A stretch of 64,000 bases of DNA from CBFDBF01 sp050291465 (GTDB lineage: Bacteria > Pseudomonadota > Gammaproteobacteria > Chromatiales > Chromatiaceae): assembly GCA_050291465.1 (NCBI GenBank), contig JBNKJV010000011.1:1-64000 (forward strand), given 5' to 3'. Every line of letters begins with the position of its first letter. The stretch's first letter is position 1. A program made the translations under genes and the position numbers. Positions 1-7,941 of this stretch are shown in pieces. The notes under the pieces are model-generated. The model searched no databases, was not told where the DNA came from, and saw only the letters and a list, made by a program, of their open reading frames with translations.

Positions 1-1187
1 AGGCTTGAGTAGTGGAACTCGTGGGCCGGAATCTCCTGCCCCGCCTCGGCGGTGGGGGACCAGGGCGCGGCGCCCGTCTCCCGCAGGCGGACATAGCCCC
101 GGCCCCGCGGCCGCTCATGCATGACGGCATCCCCGGGGATGACGCCCACCATTCTACCGCTTTTTTCCTTCCAGGTGAGGGAACGGGCGAGATACATGAG
201 TCCGCCGCATTCCGCGTAGACCGGGCCGCCGTTCTCGATGAACTGCCGAATCTCCTCTCTGAGGGAGGCGTTGGCCTCCAGCTCCGCGATGGCGATCTCG
301 GGGAATCCGCCGCCCAGGAACAGGCCGTCCACGGCCGGGAGATGGGGGTCTTTCAGGGCATCGAAGGGCACCAGTTCCGCCCCGTGCCGTTCCAGGGTCT
401 GCAGGTCGTCCGGGTAGTAGAAGCCGAAGGCCCGGTCCCGGGGGTAACCGATACGCACCGAGGGGGCCGCCTGCTCGCCGGGAAAGTCCGCCGCGGGCTG
501 TTGGGGCGCGCGGGCGGCGATCTGGATAATGCGCTCCAGGTCCACCTGTTCCGCCACGGCGCGGCCCAGGCGTTCGATCTGGCCGCGCGCCTCCCCCGCC
601 TCGTTGCTGGGAACCAGTCCCAGGTGGCGCTCTTCGATCATGAGGGTTCGGTCGTTGCGCACCGCCCCCAGCACGGGGATGTCGGTGTAGTGCTCCACCA
701 CCGCGCGCAGTTTACCCTCGTGGCGCTCGCCCGCCACGCGGTTGAGGATCACCCCCGCGATATACACCTCCTCGGAGAAGGCCTGGTAGCCGAGCAGCAG
801 GGGCGCGACACCGCGGGTGATGCCCTGGGTGTCGATGACCAGGAGCACGGGGGCCTGGAGCAGCACCGCCATGGCGGCATTGCTGTCGCTGCCGTCCAGG
901 GCCACGCCGTCGTAGAGCCCCTTGTTGCCCTCAATGACCCCCATATCCGCCCCACTCATCTGGCGGCCGAATAGCGCGCGGATCTCCCCGTGCTCCATGG
1001 TGTTGAAGTCGAGGTTGATGCAGGGGCGGCCGGCGGCCATGGAGAGCCAGAGGGGATCGATATAGTCCGGCCCCTTCTTGAAGGGCTGCACCCGCAGCCC
1101 CTTTGTCCGCAGCGCCGCGGAAAGACCGATGGAGAGGGTGGTCTTGCCGGATGATTTGTGGGCGGCGGAGAGGTAGAAGTAGGACAT
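1..1187 (-). CDS. dsrN: DsrN, glutamine-dependent cobyrinate/siroheme amidase (partial, C-terminus cut by window edge)
   Basis: A CbiA/CobB-type amidotransferase. In dsr operons DsrN is thought to convert siroheme to its amide for DsrAB. The start ATG is at 1187 and the frame is open to base 1, giving about 395 residues. The N-terminus (SAAHKSSGKTTLS) is the P-loop of the ATP-dependent synthetase domain, followed by GPDYIDP and EGNKGLYDG motifs of the CobB family. The C-terminal half is a class I glutaminase domain with the nucleophile in YAECGGLMYL, and the visible end reaches the family's HEFHYS motif, so little is missing. It lies downstream of dsrP on the same strand but after a hairpin terminator and a repeat pair, so it may be transcribed partly on its own. 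The N-terminal ATPase fold and context make cobB of cobalamin synthesis less likely. Confidence 0.9.
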   Translation of the reverse strand, partial: MSYFYLSAAHKSSGKTTLSIGLSAALRTKGLRVQPFKKGPDYIDPLWLSMAAGRPCINLDFNTMEHGEIRALFGRQMSGADMGVIEGNKGLYDGVALDGSDSNAAMAVLLQAPVLLVIDTQGITRGVAPLLLGYQAFSEEVYIAGVILNRVAGERHEGKLRAVVEHYTDIPVLGAVRNDRTLMIEERHLGLVPSNEAGEARGQIERLGRAVAEQVDLERIIQIAARAPQQPAADFPGEQAAPSVRIGYPRDRAFGFYYPDDLQTLERHGAELVPFDALKDPHLPAVDGLFLGGGFPEIAIAELEANASLREEIRQFIENGGPVYAECGGLMYLARSLTWKEKSGRMVGVIPGDAVMHERPRGRGYVRLRETGAAPWSPTAEAGQEIPAHEFHYSS

Positions 1188-1200
1188 TATTTCGGTTTTG

Positions 1201-1382
1201 CCACGGAGGGCACAGAGATCACGGAGTGGTTAGTTGCTTGAAACATTATCGGGATACCAGGGGAAAATGCCAGTCCAAATATCATTGCGTATTCCCCCCC
1301 CCACCCTAACCCTCTCCCCCCAAGGGGTGGAGAGGGGACGCCTTTATAAAATCTCAGTGAACTCTGTGCGCTCTGTGGCTAA
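1201..1382. repeat. CACAGAG-family inverted repeat pair with inner C-rich hairpin
   Basis: The left arm is 1201-1229 (starts CCACGGAGGGCACAGAG) and the right arm is 1353-1382 (ends CTCTGTGGCTAA). They are imperfect inverted copies of each other, built of 7-9 base units rich in CACAGAG. Between them, 1310-1336 forms a CCCTCTCC/GGAGAGGG hairpin of the kind found in dispersed REP-like sequences. It fills the dsrP-dsrN gap. Related pairs occur at 11771-11908 and 61400-61478. Confidence 0.7.
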
Positions 1383-1392
1383 CCCCTATAAC

Positions 1393-1426
1393 GAAAAATC
1401 CACTGCCAGCAAAACCGACAGTGGAT
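1393..1426 (-). terminator. Rho-independent terminator after dsrP
   Basis: Read on the minus strand, an 8-bp stem (ATCCACTG / CAGTGGAT) encloses a 13-nt loop and is followed by TTTTT. It lies 29 bp past the dsrP stop and before dsrN, so it would end most dsrA-P transcripts ahead of dsrN. The large loop makes its strength uncertain. Confidence 0.6.
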
Positions 1427-1454
1427 CTTTCGGGAAACAACCAGGGAGTGAAGC

Positions 1455-2651
1455 TTACGCTTCTTCAGAATCCCCCAGGCGCTCAGGCAGCAGCGGCAGC
1501 ATGCGGGAGGTGACCGCCATCAGGATCAGGGTGATCACGATGCCGCCCAGGCCAAGCAGGGTTTCCGCCAGGGTGGGCGCATAGCTGTTCACCATGCCGT
1601 CGAAGAAACCGCTCTCCACCACCTCTTTGCCGGGAAAGATGTTCATGGGATAAGCCTGACCGCCGATCAGCAGCACATAGACCTGGCTCAGTCCGCCCAG
1701 GATCACCAGCACTGGCGCCACGATGTTGGCGAAACGGGAACCATCGAACGCGGGCGAATAGATCAGGATCAGCGGGATGATGCAGCCGATCAGTATCTGA
1801 CCGATCCAGAACAGCTGGGTATAGACGCCGCCGTTCAGCAGGATGAACGCTTCCACGCCATGGTGCTGGGTAACGTACAGATTGGCCAAATGATAGATCA
1901 CGGCGAAATAGAACACCGCGCCGACGAACACGCCCAGCAGCCGTTTCATCACCGTCAACTGCTGCTGGCCGACGCTCTTGCCCGTCCACCAGTAGGCGGC
2001 CATCAACACCAGGATGAAACAGGCCAAACCATAGGCGAAGGAGTTGATGATGAACATGGGCGCCAGGATCGCGGCGTCATAGGCCTCACGCGCCACCAGG
2101 AAACCGAAGATGGAGCCGGTACCCGTGGTCAGGATAAGACGCCAGATGAAGGCGGCCACGCCGATGGGCTTGTAGAAGCGGTTCGCCGTGCGGTCCATCA
2201 TGGCCCAGAGGTAGAAGCCGACAATCACGAAGAAGCCCGTGTACAGATAGATGTTCCAGGCGAAGATCGACTTGAAGTTGTACTTGGTCATGGCCACGAT
2301 CAGGCGGTCGGGACGGCCCAGGTCGAGCACCAGCACCGCCAGCCCGCCAGCCAACAGCGCAATCGCCAGCATGCTGGAGAAACGCCCCAGCGGCTTGTAC
2401 ATGGGCTTGCCGAACACGGTGCCGATGGAAGCGACATTCAGCGCCCCGGATGCCGCCACGATCAGAAAGATGGCGAACACATGGGGCATGCCCCACACGA
2501 TCTGGTTGCTCATGCCCGTGACCCAATGGCCGTGATGTTCCATATAGAACGCGGCCCCCAGGGCGATAAGAACCAGCACGCCCAGCAGCGCCAGAGTACC
2601 CCAGTAGCGGGGAGATGCGAGCGTTAATTCGCGATAGCTAACTTTTTCCAT
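1455..2651 (-). CDS. dsrP: DsrP, NrfD-family membrane subunit of DsrMKJOP
   Basis: An integral membrane quinone-interacting subunit of the DsrMKJOP complex, 398 aa. About ten hydrophobic segments run through the protein, beginning with YWGTLALLGVLVLIALGAAF near residue 15, which is the NrfD/PsrC pattern. Arg- and Asp-containing interhelical loops such as LDLGRPDR fit this family. The start at 2651 has an AGGGGAG ribosome site a few bases upstream. The gene follows dsrO by 12 bp and is the last gene before the terminator at 1393-1426. By family knowledge it partners the ferredoxin DsrO and exchanges electrons with the quinone pool. Confidence 0.93.
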   Translation of the reverse strand: MEKVSYRELTLASPRYWGTLALLGVLVLIALGAAFYMEHHGHWVTGMSNQIVWGMPHVFAIFLIVAASGALNVASIGTVFGKPMYKPLGRFSSMLAIALLAGGLAVLVLDLGRPDRLIVAMTKYNFKSIFAWNIYLYTGFFVIVGFYLWAMMDRTANRFYKPIGVAAFIWRLILTTGTGSIFGFLVAREAYDAAILAPMFIINSFAYGLACFILVLMAAYWWTGKSVGQQQLTVMKRLLGVFVGAVFYFAVIYHLANLYVTQHHGVEAFILLNGGVYTQLFWIGQILIGCIIPLILIYSPAFDGSRFANIVAPVLVILGGLSQVYVLLIGGQAYPMNIFPGKEVVESGFFDGMVNSYAPTLAETLLGLGGIVITLILMAVTSRMLPLLPERLGDSEEA

Positions 2652-2663
2652 CTCTGACTCCCC

Positions 2664-3440
2664 TTAAATATTGGTGTACCGAACGCCAGTGTTCAGTTCC
2701 AGATCGGCGCGAATCTGCCGGCTGCTGACTTTCTTCAGCTTGCGGGAGATCTTGCTGTTGGGATCGTTGAGATCGCCGAACAGGATGGCATGGTGGCCTT
2801 CCGCGGCGCAGGCCTCGGCACAAGCGGTGTTACCCTCGCCCGCGTCGATGCGGTTGGCGCAGAGATTACAGGCTTCCACGCAGCCTTTGCCGCGCGGCGC
2901 CTTTACCACCTGCTCCGCGACATCCTCATGGATGAAAGAACGGGCCTTGTAGGGGCAGGCCATCATGCAGTAGCGGCAACCGATGCAGATGTGGCGGTCC
3001 ACCATAACGATGCCGTCCGCACGTTTGAAGGAAGCACCCGTGGGGCAGACATCCACGCAGGGCGGATGCTCACAGTGCTGGCACATCATGGGCAGGTTGG
3101 TCATGACGCCCGTCTGCTTGTCCTTCAGCACCACCTTGCGGATCCAGCGCGGCTTTTGCTGCGCCCACATCTCGTCGGCGAGGCCTTCCGGCTTCTGCAG
3201 CAGGTCGATGCCGTTCTCCTTATCACAGGCGGAGACACAGGCACTGCAACCCTCGGCGCACTGGTTGGTGTCGATCAGCATGCCCCAGCGGTTTTCCGCC
3301 GAGGCGCCTTTCTCTTCCGCCGAGGCGCTGGCTACGGTCAGCAGCACTCCAGGCGCCACCGTGGCCGCGGAGGCGGCGATGGCGGTCTTGCCAAGAAATT
3401 CGCGGCGATTCATATCTGGCTGATTCTTATTGTCACTCAT
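2664..3440 (-). CDS. dsrO: DsrO, periplasmic four-cluster ferredoxin
   Basis: An iron-sulfur protein of 258 aa exported by Tat: the N-terminus has NRREFLGK followed by a hydrophobic stretch ending near SASA. Four cysteine groups in order (CAEGCSACVSAC, CQHCEHPPCVDVC, CIGCRYCMMAC, CVEACNLC) are those of the DmsB/HybA-type electron-transfer subunits with four [4Fe-4S] clusters. It would carry electrons between the triheme DsrJ and membrane DsrP. The start ATG lies 2 bp after the dsrJ stop, which indicates translational coupling in the J-O-P block. Confidence 0.93.
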   Translation of the reverse strand: MSDNKNQPDMNRREFLGKTAIAASAATVAPGVLLTVASASAEEKGASAENRWGMLIDTNQCAEGCSACVSACDKENGIDLLQKPEGLADEMWAQQKPRWIRKVVLKDKQTGVMTNLPMMCQHCEHPPCVDVCPTGASFKRADGIVMVDRHICIGCRYCMMACPYKARSFIHEDVAEQVVKAPRGKGCVEACNLCANRIDAGEGNTACAEACAAEGHHAILFGDLNDPNSKISRKLKKVSSRQIRADLELNTGVRYTNI

Positions 3441-3442
3441 GA

Positions 3443-3826
3443 TTACTTCTCCTCAGGCACCTTGCGGTGGCACTGGAAGCAGGGAATGCTAACCGCCGCA
3501 TAGTGATGGCAGGAATCACAGAACTGCCCATCGGCATTGACCGGGACCGGACGGCCCTGATCGTCGTGCGCGCCATGGCAGTTCACGCATTCCGCCAGGC
3601 TGTACTGGGTGTCGCGGACACCTTCCCGCACCACCTCGTCACGCTCGTGCTTGAGATATTCCATGTGGTTACGCCGCATGTCCGCGGTCGGGGCAACGCA
3701 CGATTCCATGGTGGCCGCTTTGGAACCCGGAGTAACCCCACCAGCCAGCGCCGCCGCGGACAGAACCAGAACGGCTCCGCTCACCAGCAGCGCTGCAAAT
3801 CGCTTGAATCCGATTGTTCTACGCAT
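3443..3826 (-). CDS. dsrJ: DsrJ, triheme cytochrome c
   Basis: A periplasmic cytochrome of 127 aa with an uncleaved or cleavable N-terminal hydrophobic segment (residues 11-30) and three CxxCH haem sites at residues 80-84, 103-107 and 116-120. Cys43 (in MESCVAP) corresponds to the conserved cysteine that gives one haem unusual His/Cys ligation in Allochromatium DsrJ. The open frame runs further upstream to 4054, but that part lies inside dsrK and is not protein-like. ATG 3826 has a GGAG site and begins MRRTIGFKRF. Only 31 bp separate it from the dsrK stop, leaving no room for dsrL. Confidence 0.93.
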   Translation of the reverse strand: MRRTIGFKRFAALLVSGAVLVLSAAALAGGVTPGSKAATMESCVAPTADMRRNHMEYLKHERDEVVREGVRDTQYSLAECVNCHGAHDDQGRPVPVNADGQFCDSCHHYAAVSIPCFQCHRKVPEEK

Positions 3827-3857
3827 TACGTCTCTGCTCCTGATCAAATGGAGAGAT

Positions 3858-5402
3858 TTATTCTTCGTTCGCCTGCTCGCCAGCATCCGCTTCATCCTCT
3901 TCCGTCTTATGACTGGTGAGGACAATGGCGTTGCTGACCAGCTGGTGAACGCTGACGATCTGGTCCATCTGCATGCCGTAGTAAGGCAGCACCTTGGTGA
4001 ACTGACTCTTACAGATGGCGCAGATGGCCGCCATGTGGGTGACGCCCTGATCATTCATCGCATTCTGCAAGGCGGTCATTCGCGGCATGGCGCCCTTGAC
4101 GCGGATCTCCATCAGATCGTCGGTCAACAGACCGCCGCCGCCACCGCAGCAGAAGGTCTTCTCGCCGATGGTGTTGTGATCCATATCCACATAGTTGTTG
4201 CAGACCGCCTTGATCACCGCACGCGGTATCTCAAACTGCCCGCCCGGCTTGTCGCCCATGCGCGTGGCACGGGCCACGTTGCAGGAGTCGTGGAAGGTAA
4301 CCACCATGTCGTCGTTCTGGGACTTGTCGAACTTGAGCTTGCCCTGCTGGATCAACTCATTGGTGAACTCGCAGATGTGCTGCGGCACGGGGTAGTCGGG
4401 ATCCAGAAAATCGAACGGACCGGCCAGGGTGTTGAGGAAGGCGTAGGCTACGCGCCAGGCGTGGCCGCACTCGCCGAACACGACGCGCTTGACGCCCAGC
4501 TCCAGGGCCGCCTTGCGTACCCGCATGGCCACCCGTCGCATGTTCTCGTAGGAACCGATGAACATGCCGAAGTTGCCCGCCTCGGAAGCGGTGGTGCTGA
4601 GGGTCCAGCTGATGCCGGCCTCATGGAACACCTTGCCGTAGCCGATCAGGCCGTCCACATGGGGTTCGGCGAAGAAGTCGGCGGAGGGGGTAACCAGCAG
4701 CACTTCGGCGCCTTTCACGTCGAGCGGATATTTCACCTCAACGCCGCAATCGTCCAGTACGTCCTCTTCCAGGCCGTCCAGGGTGTCGCGGATGGCGGGG
4801 CCCGGCAGACCGAGGTTGTTGCCGATCTTGTGCACCTTGGCGATGATCTCGTTACAGTACTTCTGGCCGTAGCCGATGCTGTCCAGGATCTCGCGCGCCG
4901 CCATGGAGATCTCGGCGGTGTCGATACCGTAGGGGCAGAACACCGAGCAGCGGCGGCACTGGGAGCACTGATGATAGTAGCTGTACCACTCGTCCAGGGT
5001 CTCGCGGGTCAGATCTTCGGCGCCCACCAGCTTGGGGAAGTACTTCCCGGCCAGGGTGAAATAACGGCGATAGACCTTGCGCAGCAGGTCCTGACGGCCC
5101 ACTGGCATGTTTTTGGGATCACTGGTGCCCAGATAGTAGTGACACTTGTCGGTACAGGAACCGCACTTCACGCAGGCGTCGAGATAGACCTGCAGCGAGC
5201 GGTAGCGGCTGCGCAGGTCGTCCAGCTTCTCCAGCGTCTTGGCGTGCCAGTCGTCCACCAGTTCGCCCGGAAATCCCAGGTCGGTGTTGTGCTCAGGATT
5301 GGTCACCACGAACGGCTTCAGATGCGCCATGGTGCCTTCCTGGATCGCCGGAACGTCTACATGCTCTTGTAGTTCCGGAACCTCAAAATCGTCCTTAGCC
5401 AT
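3858..5402 (-). CDS. dsrK: DsrK, HdrD-like iron-sulfur subunit
   Basis: The cytoplasmic catalytic subunit of DsrMKJOP, 514 aa, related to heterodisulfide reductase HdrD. Two [4Fe-4S] motifs lie near residues 77 (CVKCGSCTDKC) and 145 (CSQCRRCSVFCPYG). The CCG-domain cysteines follow: HDSC near 370, FCCGGGGG near 419 and CAICKSQ near 462, the last two being typical of the noncubane cluster site. The known family role is to oxidise or reduce the DsrC thiols or trisulfide. It sits between dsrM (27 bp upstream) and dsrJ. The C-terminal tail is acidic (EEDEADAGEQANEE). Confidence 0.94.
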   Translation of the reverse strand: MAKDDFEVPELQEHVDVPAIQEGTMAHLKPFVVTNPEHNTDLGFPGELVDDWHAKTLEKLDDLRSRYRSLQVYLDACVKCGSCTDKCHYYLGTSDPKNMPVGRQDLLRKVYRRYFTLAGKYFPKLVGAEDLTRETLDEWYSYYHQCSQCRRCSVFCPYGIDTAEISMAAREILDSIGYGQKYCNEIIAKVHKIGNNLGLPGPAIRDTLDGLEEDVLDDCGVEVKYPLDVKGAEVLLVTPSADFFAEPHVDGLIGYGKVFHEAGISWTLSTTASEAGNFGMFIGSYENMRRVAMRVRKAALELGVKRVVFGECGHAWRVAYAFLNTLAGPFDFLDPDYPVPQHICEFTNELIQQGKLKFDKSQNDDMVVTFHDSCNVARATRMGDKPGGQFEIPRAVIKAVCNNYVDMDHNTIGEKTFCCGGGGGLLTDDLMEIRVKGAMPRMTALQNAMNDQGVTHMAAICAICKSQFTKVLPYYGMQMDQIVSVHQLVSNAIVLTSHKTEEDEADAGEQANEE

Positions 5403-5429
5403 GTATTGCCCCCGTAGGCTCGGTAAAGG

Positions 5430-6167
5430 TTAATTCTGCTCTTGTTCTTCCAGCGCCTTCGCCCACGGGGCGAGATGGCGCTGTTCACGCGGATTGTCCA
5501 CCTGATTGCGGGTCGGGCTGAAAAAGATGCCCGGCACATGCAGCAGTTTGCTGAACGGGAAGATCAGCATCAGCACCGCCACCAGCAGCAGATGTACCAT
5601 CAGCGGCTTATCCGCCGGCAGCGCGCCGCCGCCAAAGGTGAAGAACTGCTTGATCGCCACGATATCGGTATGGGCGACAAAGCTCATCATCAGGCCGCTG
5701 GCGCCGATGGTCATCAGCAGGATGAGCATCAGGTAGTCGGAAGGGGCCGAGATGTAACGCACCCGATCCACCAGGATGCGGCGCAGGAACAGGCCGCCCA
5801 GGCCCAGCGCCATGGCGAATCCGGCGTACTTACCGAACGGCTGCACCAGTTCGATCAGCAGCCAGATGAAACCCGGCGCCCAGGAAGGGTCTACGAAATA
5901 GCGCAGGTGGCGTACCAGCACCAGTAACAGCGCCATGTGGAAGATCCAGGAAAAAATCCAGGTCCACTTGGTGCTTTTGAAAAGACTTTCGAAGAAAACC
6001 ACCTCGCGGAACAGGCGCAGAACCACACCAGATTTGGTGGTGGGCGCCGGAGTGGTGGCGATCTTTAGGGGTGCTGGCGTCTTGGCATACTGATTGATCT
6101 TGATGGCCAGGCCAACGATCAATACCAGGGTCGCAACGATGAACAGCAAGCCGAAGAAAATAGACAT
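5430..6167 (-). CDS. dsrM: DsrM, NarI-like cytochrome b subunit
   Basis: A 245-aa membrane protein with about six hydrophobic segments, the first at residues 3-24. Histidines inside the membrane region (IFHMALLLVLVRHLRYF and MVHLLLVAVLM) fit haem b ligands of the NarI/DsrM family. It would link DsrK to the quinone pool. It is separated from dsrC by 219 bp that contain a hairpin, unlike the tight spacing elsewhere in the operon, so it may start a separately controlled dsrMKJOP segment. The ribosome site CAGGAAA precedes ATG 6167. Confidence 0.92.
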   Translation of the reverse strand: MSIFFGLLFIVATLVLIVGLAIKINQYAKTPAPLKIATTPAPTTKSGVVLRLFREVVFFESLFKSTKWTWIFSWIFHMALLLVLVRHLRYFVDPSWAPGFIWLLIELVQPFGKYAGFAMALGLGGLFLRRILVDRVRYISAPSDYLMLILLMTIGASGLMMSFVAHTDIVAIKQFFTFGGGALPADKPLMVHLLLVAVLMLIFPFSKLLHVPGIFFSPTRNQVDNPREQRHLAPWAKALEEQEQN

Positions 6168-6343
6168 TTTCCTGCAGTCCTCTGTACGGATTTAACCTCG
6201 ATCCTGTTGGTCGTACCTAGTGAGCGCGAGAGCTGCAACTACGGCGAAAAAACGGCTGGAATCCCGATACTGTTCCCCGAATTTCTTATGCCGGCTCTCT
6301 TAACGAAGCCCTTGTACTTAAACAGGATTCAGTTTGAAAGACC

Positions 6344-6370
6344 GAAGGGGGCACGAAGCGCGCCCCCTTC
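6344..6370 (-). terminator. Hairpin downstream of dsrC (attenuator or weak terminator)
   Basis: On the minus strand a 9-bp GC-rich perfect stem (GAAGGGGGC / GCCCCCTTC) with a 9-nt loop lies 17 bp after the dsrC stop. Only a short T-rich run (TCTTT) follows, so it is better seen as a 3'-end stabiliser or partial terminator than as a complete stop. Confidence 0.55.
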
Positions 6371-6386
6371 CGTCAGTCTGTATGGC

Positions 6387-6722
6387 TTAGATACAGCCAG
6401 TCGGCTTCGGCAGACCGGCGAAACGGCAAGCCTGCTTGCCGGGACCATACGGGAACAGCGCGTACAGGTACTTGCTGTTGCCCTTTTCCTTGCCCAGCTT
6501 CTTGCCCACGGCCTTGGTCAGCACGCGCACGGCAGGAGCGATCTGGTACTCGTCATAGTACTCACGCAGGAAGTTGATGATGTCCCAGTGCTCGTCGTTC
6601 AGCTCCAGGTCGTCCTGGGCGGCCATCACGTTGGCAACTGCCGGGAACCAATCGTCCAGGTTTACCAGAAAACCTTCTTCATCGACCTCAATGGTCTTGC
6701 CTTCTACTTCGATAGTAGCCAT
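6387..6722 (-). CDS. dsrC: DsrC, sulfur-carrying substrate protein of DsrAB
   Basis: A 111-aa canonical DsrC. Both redox cysteines of the flexible C-terminal arm are present at Cys99 (KQACRFAG) and Cys110 (penultimate, PTGCI), with the standard 11-residue spacing, so the trisulfide/persulfide chemistry should be intact. DsrC carries sulfur from DsrEFH to DsrAB and reports to DsrMK. An AGGAGA site precedes ATG 6722. A hairpin just downstream and a larger gap to dsrM suggest it can be expressed above its neighbours. Compare the cysteine-free paralogue at 12667-13011. Confidence 0.96.
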   Translation of the reverse strand: MATIEVEGKTIEVDEEGFLVNLDDWFPAVANVMAAQDDLELNDEHWDIINFLREYYDEYQIAPAVRVLTKAVGKKLGKEKGNSKYLYALFPYGPGKQACRFAGLPKPTGCI

Positions 6723-6767
6723 CTAAATATCTCCTAAAAGTAAATAACGTCTAAGACCGGGATATGA

Positions 6768-7073
6768 TCAAACCCAGGCCTGAACCTTGTCGTGCTCGGC
6801 GGCAAGATCGACGAAACCGGCGTAGTCTACCACTTCAACGCCTTCAATCAACCTGTCCGCAGAGACGCCCCGTGCCTTCATGTCCGGGCCCATAACGTAA
6901 AGCTTCACGCCTTGCGCGGCCTTCACCTGCCCTTCAATGGCAGTCCCGGTCATGGCGGCATATACCGCATCCTCATAGAAGAGAACGGCGCTCCCTTCTT
7001 TTGCATAGGCCATACAGCTTGCTACGGAGCTCTTCTCAAACGGCGATTTGTTTACAGTGTGTAAAGTACTCAT
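6768..7073 (-). CDS. dsrH: DsrH, sulfurtransferase subunit (TusB-like)
   Basis: A 101-aa small subunit of the DsrEFH hexamer. Cys20 (SSVASCMAYA) matches the conserved cysteine of the DsrH/TusB family. The open frame begins three codons earlier (7082), but an ACAGGA site five bases before ATG 7073 supports the shorter form. It is the third of the tightly spaced dsrE-F-H genes, which distinguish sulfur oxidisers from sulfate reducers. Confidence 0.92.
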   Translation of the reverse strand: MSTLHTVNKSPFEKSSVASCMAYAKEGSAVLFYEDAVYAAMTGTAIEGQVKAAQGVKLYVMGPDMKARGVSADRLIEGVEVVDYAGFVDLAAEHDKVQAWV

Positions 7074-7088
7074 TCCTGTCACTCCGTA

Positions 7089-7499
7089 TTAGAAACTGAA
7101 AAGGACGTCCTGCTGATCCATCAGGTCGGCCATTTCTGCGCGGCTGACCAGCTTGATCGAGTCCTTCTCGGCCCAGTCGTCGTCCTCATCCTCATAGGTG
7201 AGGTGCGTCAGATCCTCCAGGGAAAGGCCACGCTCCTCCAGCGATTCCTTCTCGACATAGATCTTGGTGACATCGTAATCACCGAGCGCCGAGTAGGTCG
7301 GGGAGAAGTTTTTCATCTCAACTTCCTTCGTGTCCTGACCCTTAACCAACTGGTACACACCGTCATCCAGAAACGCCAGGCTGACGTCCTGGTCGAAGGC
7401 GGCGCCAATCAGTACAACTTCAAGCGATTCCCAAGCGTAAATGGTGCCATAGGGAGCACGACGATTGAGGTACATGAACTTTTTGATAGCTTCAGACAT
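7089..7499 (-). CDS. dsrF: DsrF, sulfurtransferase complex subunit (TusC-like)
   Basis: A 136-aa DsrE/F-like fold protein, middle gene of dsrEFH. Motifs such as YGTIYAWESLEVVLIGAAFD and the predicted alternating strands and helices fit DsrF/TusC. No cysteine is present, as expected for a structural subunit. It follows dsrE by 16 bp and precedes dsrH by 15 bp. Confidence 0.92.
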   Translation of the reverse strand: MSEAIKKFMYLNRRAPYGTIYAWESLEVVLIGAAFDQDVSLAFLDDGVYQLVKGQDTKEVEMKNFSPTYSALGDYDVTKIYVEKESLEERGLSLEDLTHLTYEDEDDDWAEKDSIKLVSRAEMADLMDQQDVLFSF

Positions 7500-7515
7500 G
7501 ATTCAATCTCCGTAC

Positions 7516-7908
7516 TCAGTCACCAAACACCATCAGCCGATCCGACTGAATGGCGGCCTCGATCAGCTGACCGAGACCAGAAATGCGGAACTTGGGATGG
7601 ATGTTGGTGGCATCTTTACCATTACGTTCAGCCTCGCCGTCATCCACGATACCGCGGCGCTGGGCGGCGGCCACGCAGACCACCAAGTCCAGATCGTGCT
7701 GTTCCGCAAGATCGGCCCAGCGGTTGACGATGTGGCGGTCATCCTGGGGCGGAGTGGTGAGGCGGGTGCTGTTACCCACACCATCGTGGTAGAAGAAGAC
7801 GCGAAAGATTTCGTGTCCCTTCTCCAGCGCGGCCTTGGTGAACTGATACGCCGAGTCCACCGCCTGGTGCTGGTAAGGCCCTTCATTGATTTGAATCGAA
7901 AACTTCAT
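7516..7908 (-). CDS. dsrE: DsrE, active sulfurtransferase subunit (TusD-like)
   Basis: A 130-aa subunit with the active-site cysteine at residue 78 (LVVCVAAAQRRG), the same position as the persulfide-carrying Cys78 known in Allochromatium DsrE. It would accept sulfur, for example from TusA, and pass it to DsrC Cys110. It is preceded by dsrB with a 33-bp gap and followed closely by dsrF. Confidence 0.94.
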   Translation of the reverse strand: MKFSIQINEGPYQHQAVDSAYQFTKAALEKGHEIFRVFFYHDGVGNSTRLTTPPQDDRHIVNRWADLAEQHDLDLVVCVAAAQRRGIVDDGEAERNGKDATNIHPKFRISGLGQLIEAAIQSDRLMVFGD

Positions 7909-7941
7909 TTGCGATCCTTGTTCGTTATCGGTGGTTAGCGA

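Noticed and set aside
12..974. Long plus-strand open frame opposite the left-edge gene
   Set aside because: It is antisense to dsrN, whose P-loop, glutaminase and HEFHYS motifs are clear; the plus-strand product is His- and Arg-rich without motifs.
3609..5372. 587-aa plus-strand open frame
   Set aside because: It lies wholly opposite dsrK and dsrJ, which have strong cysteine and haem motifs. Such antisense frames are common in GC-rich genes.
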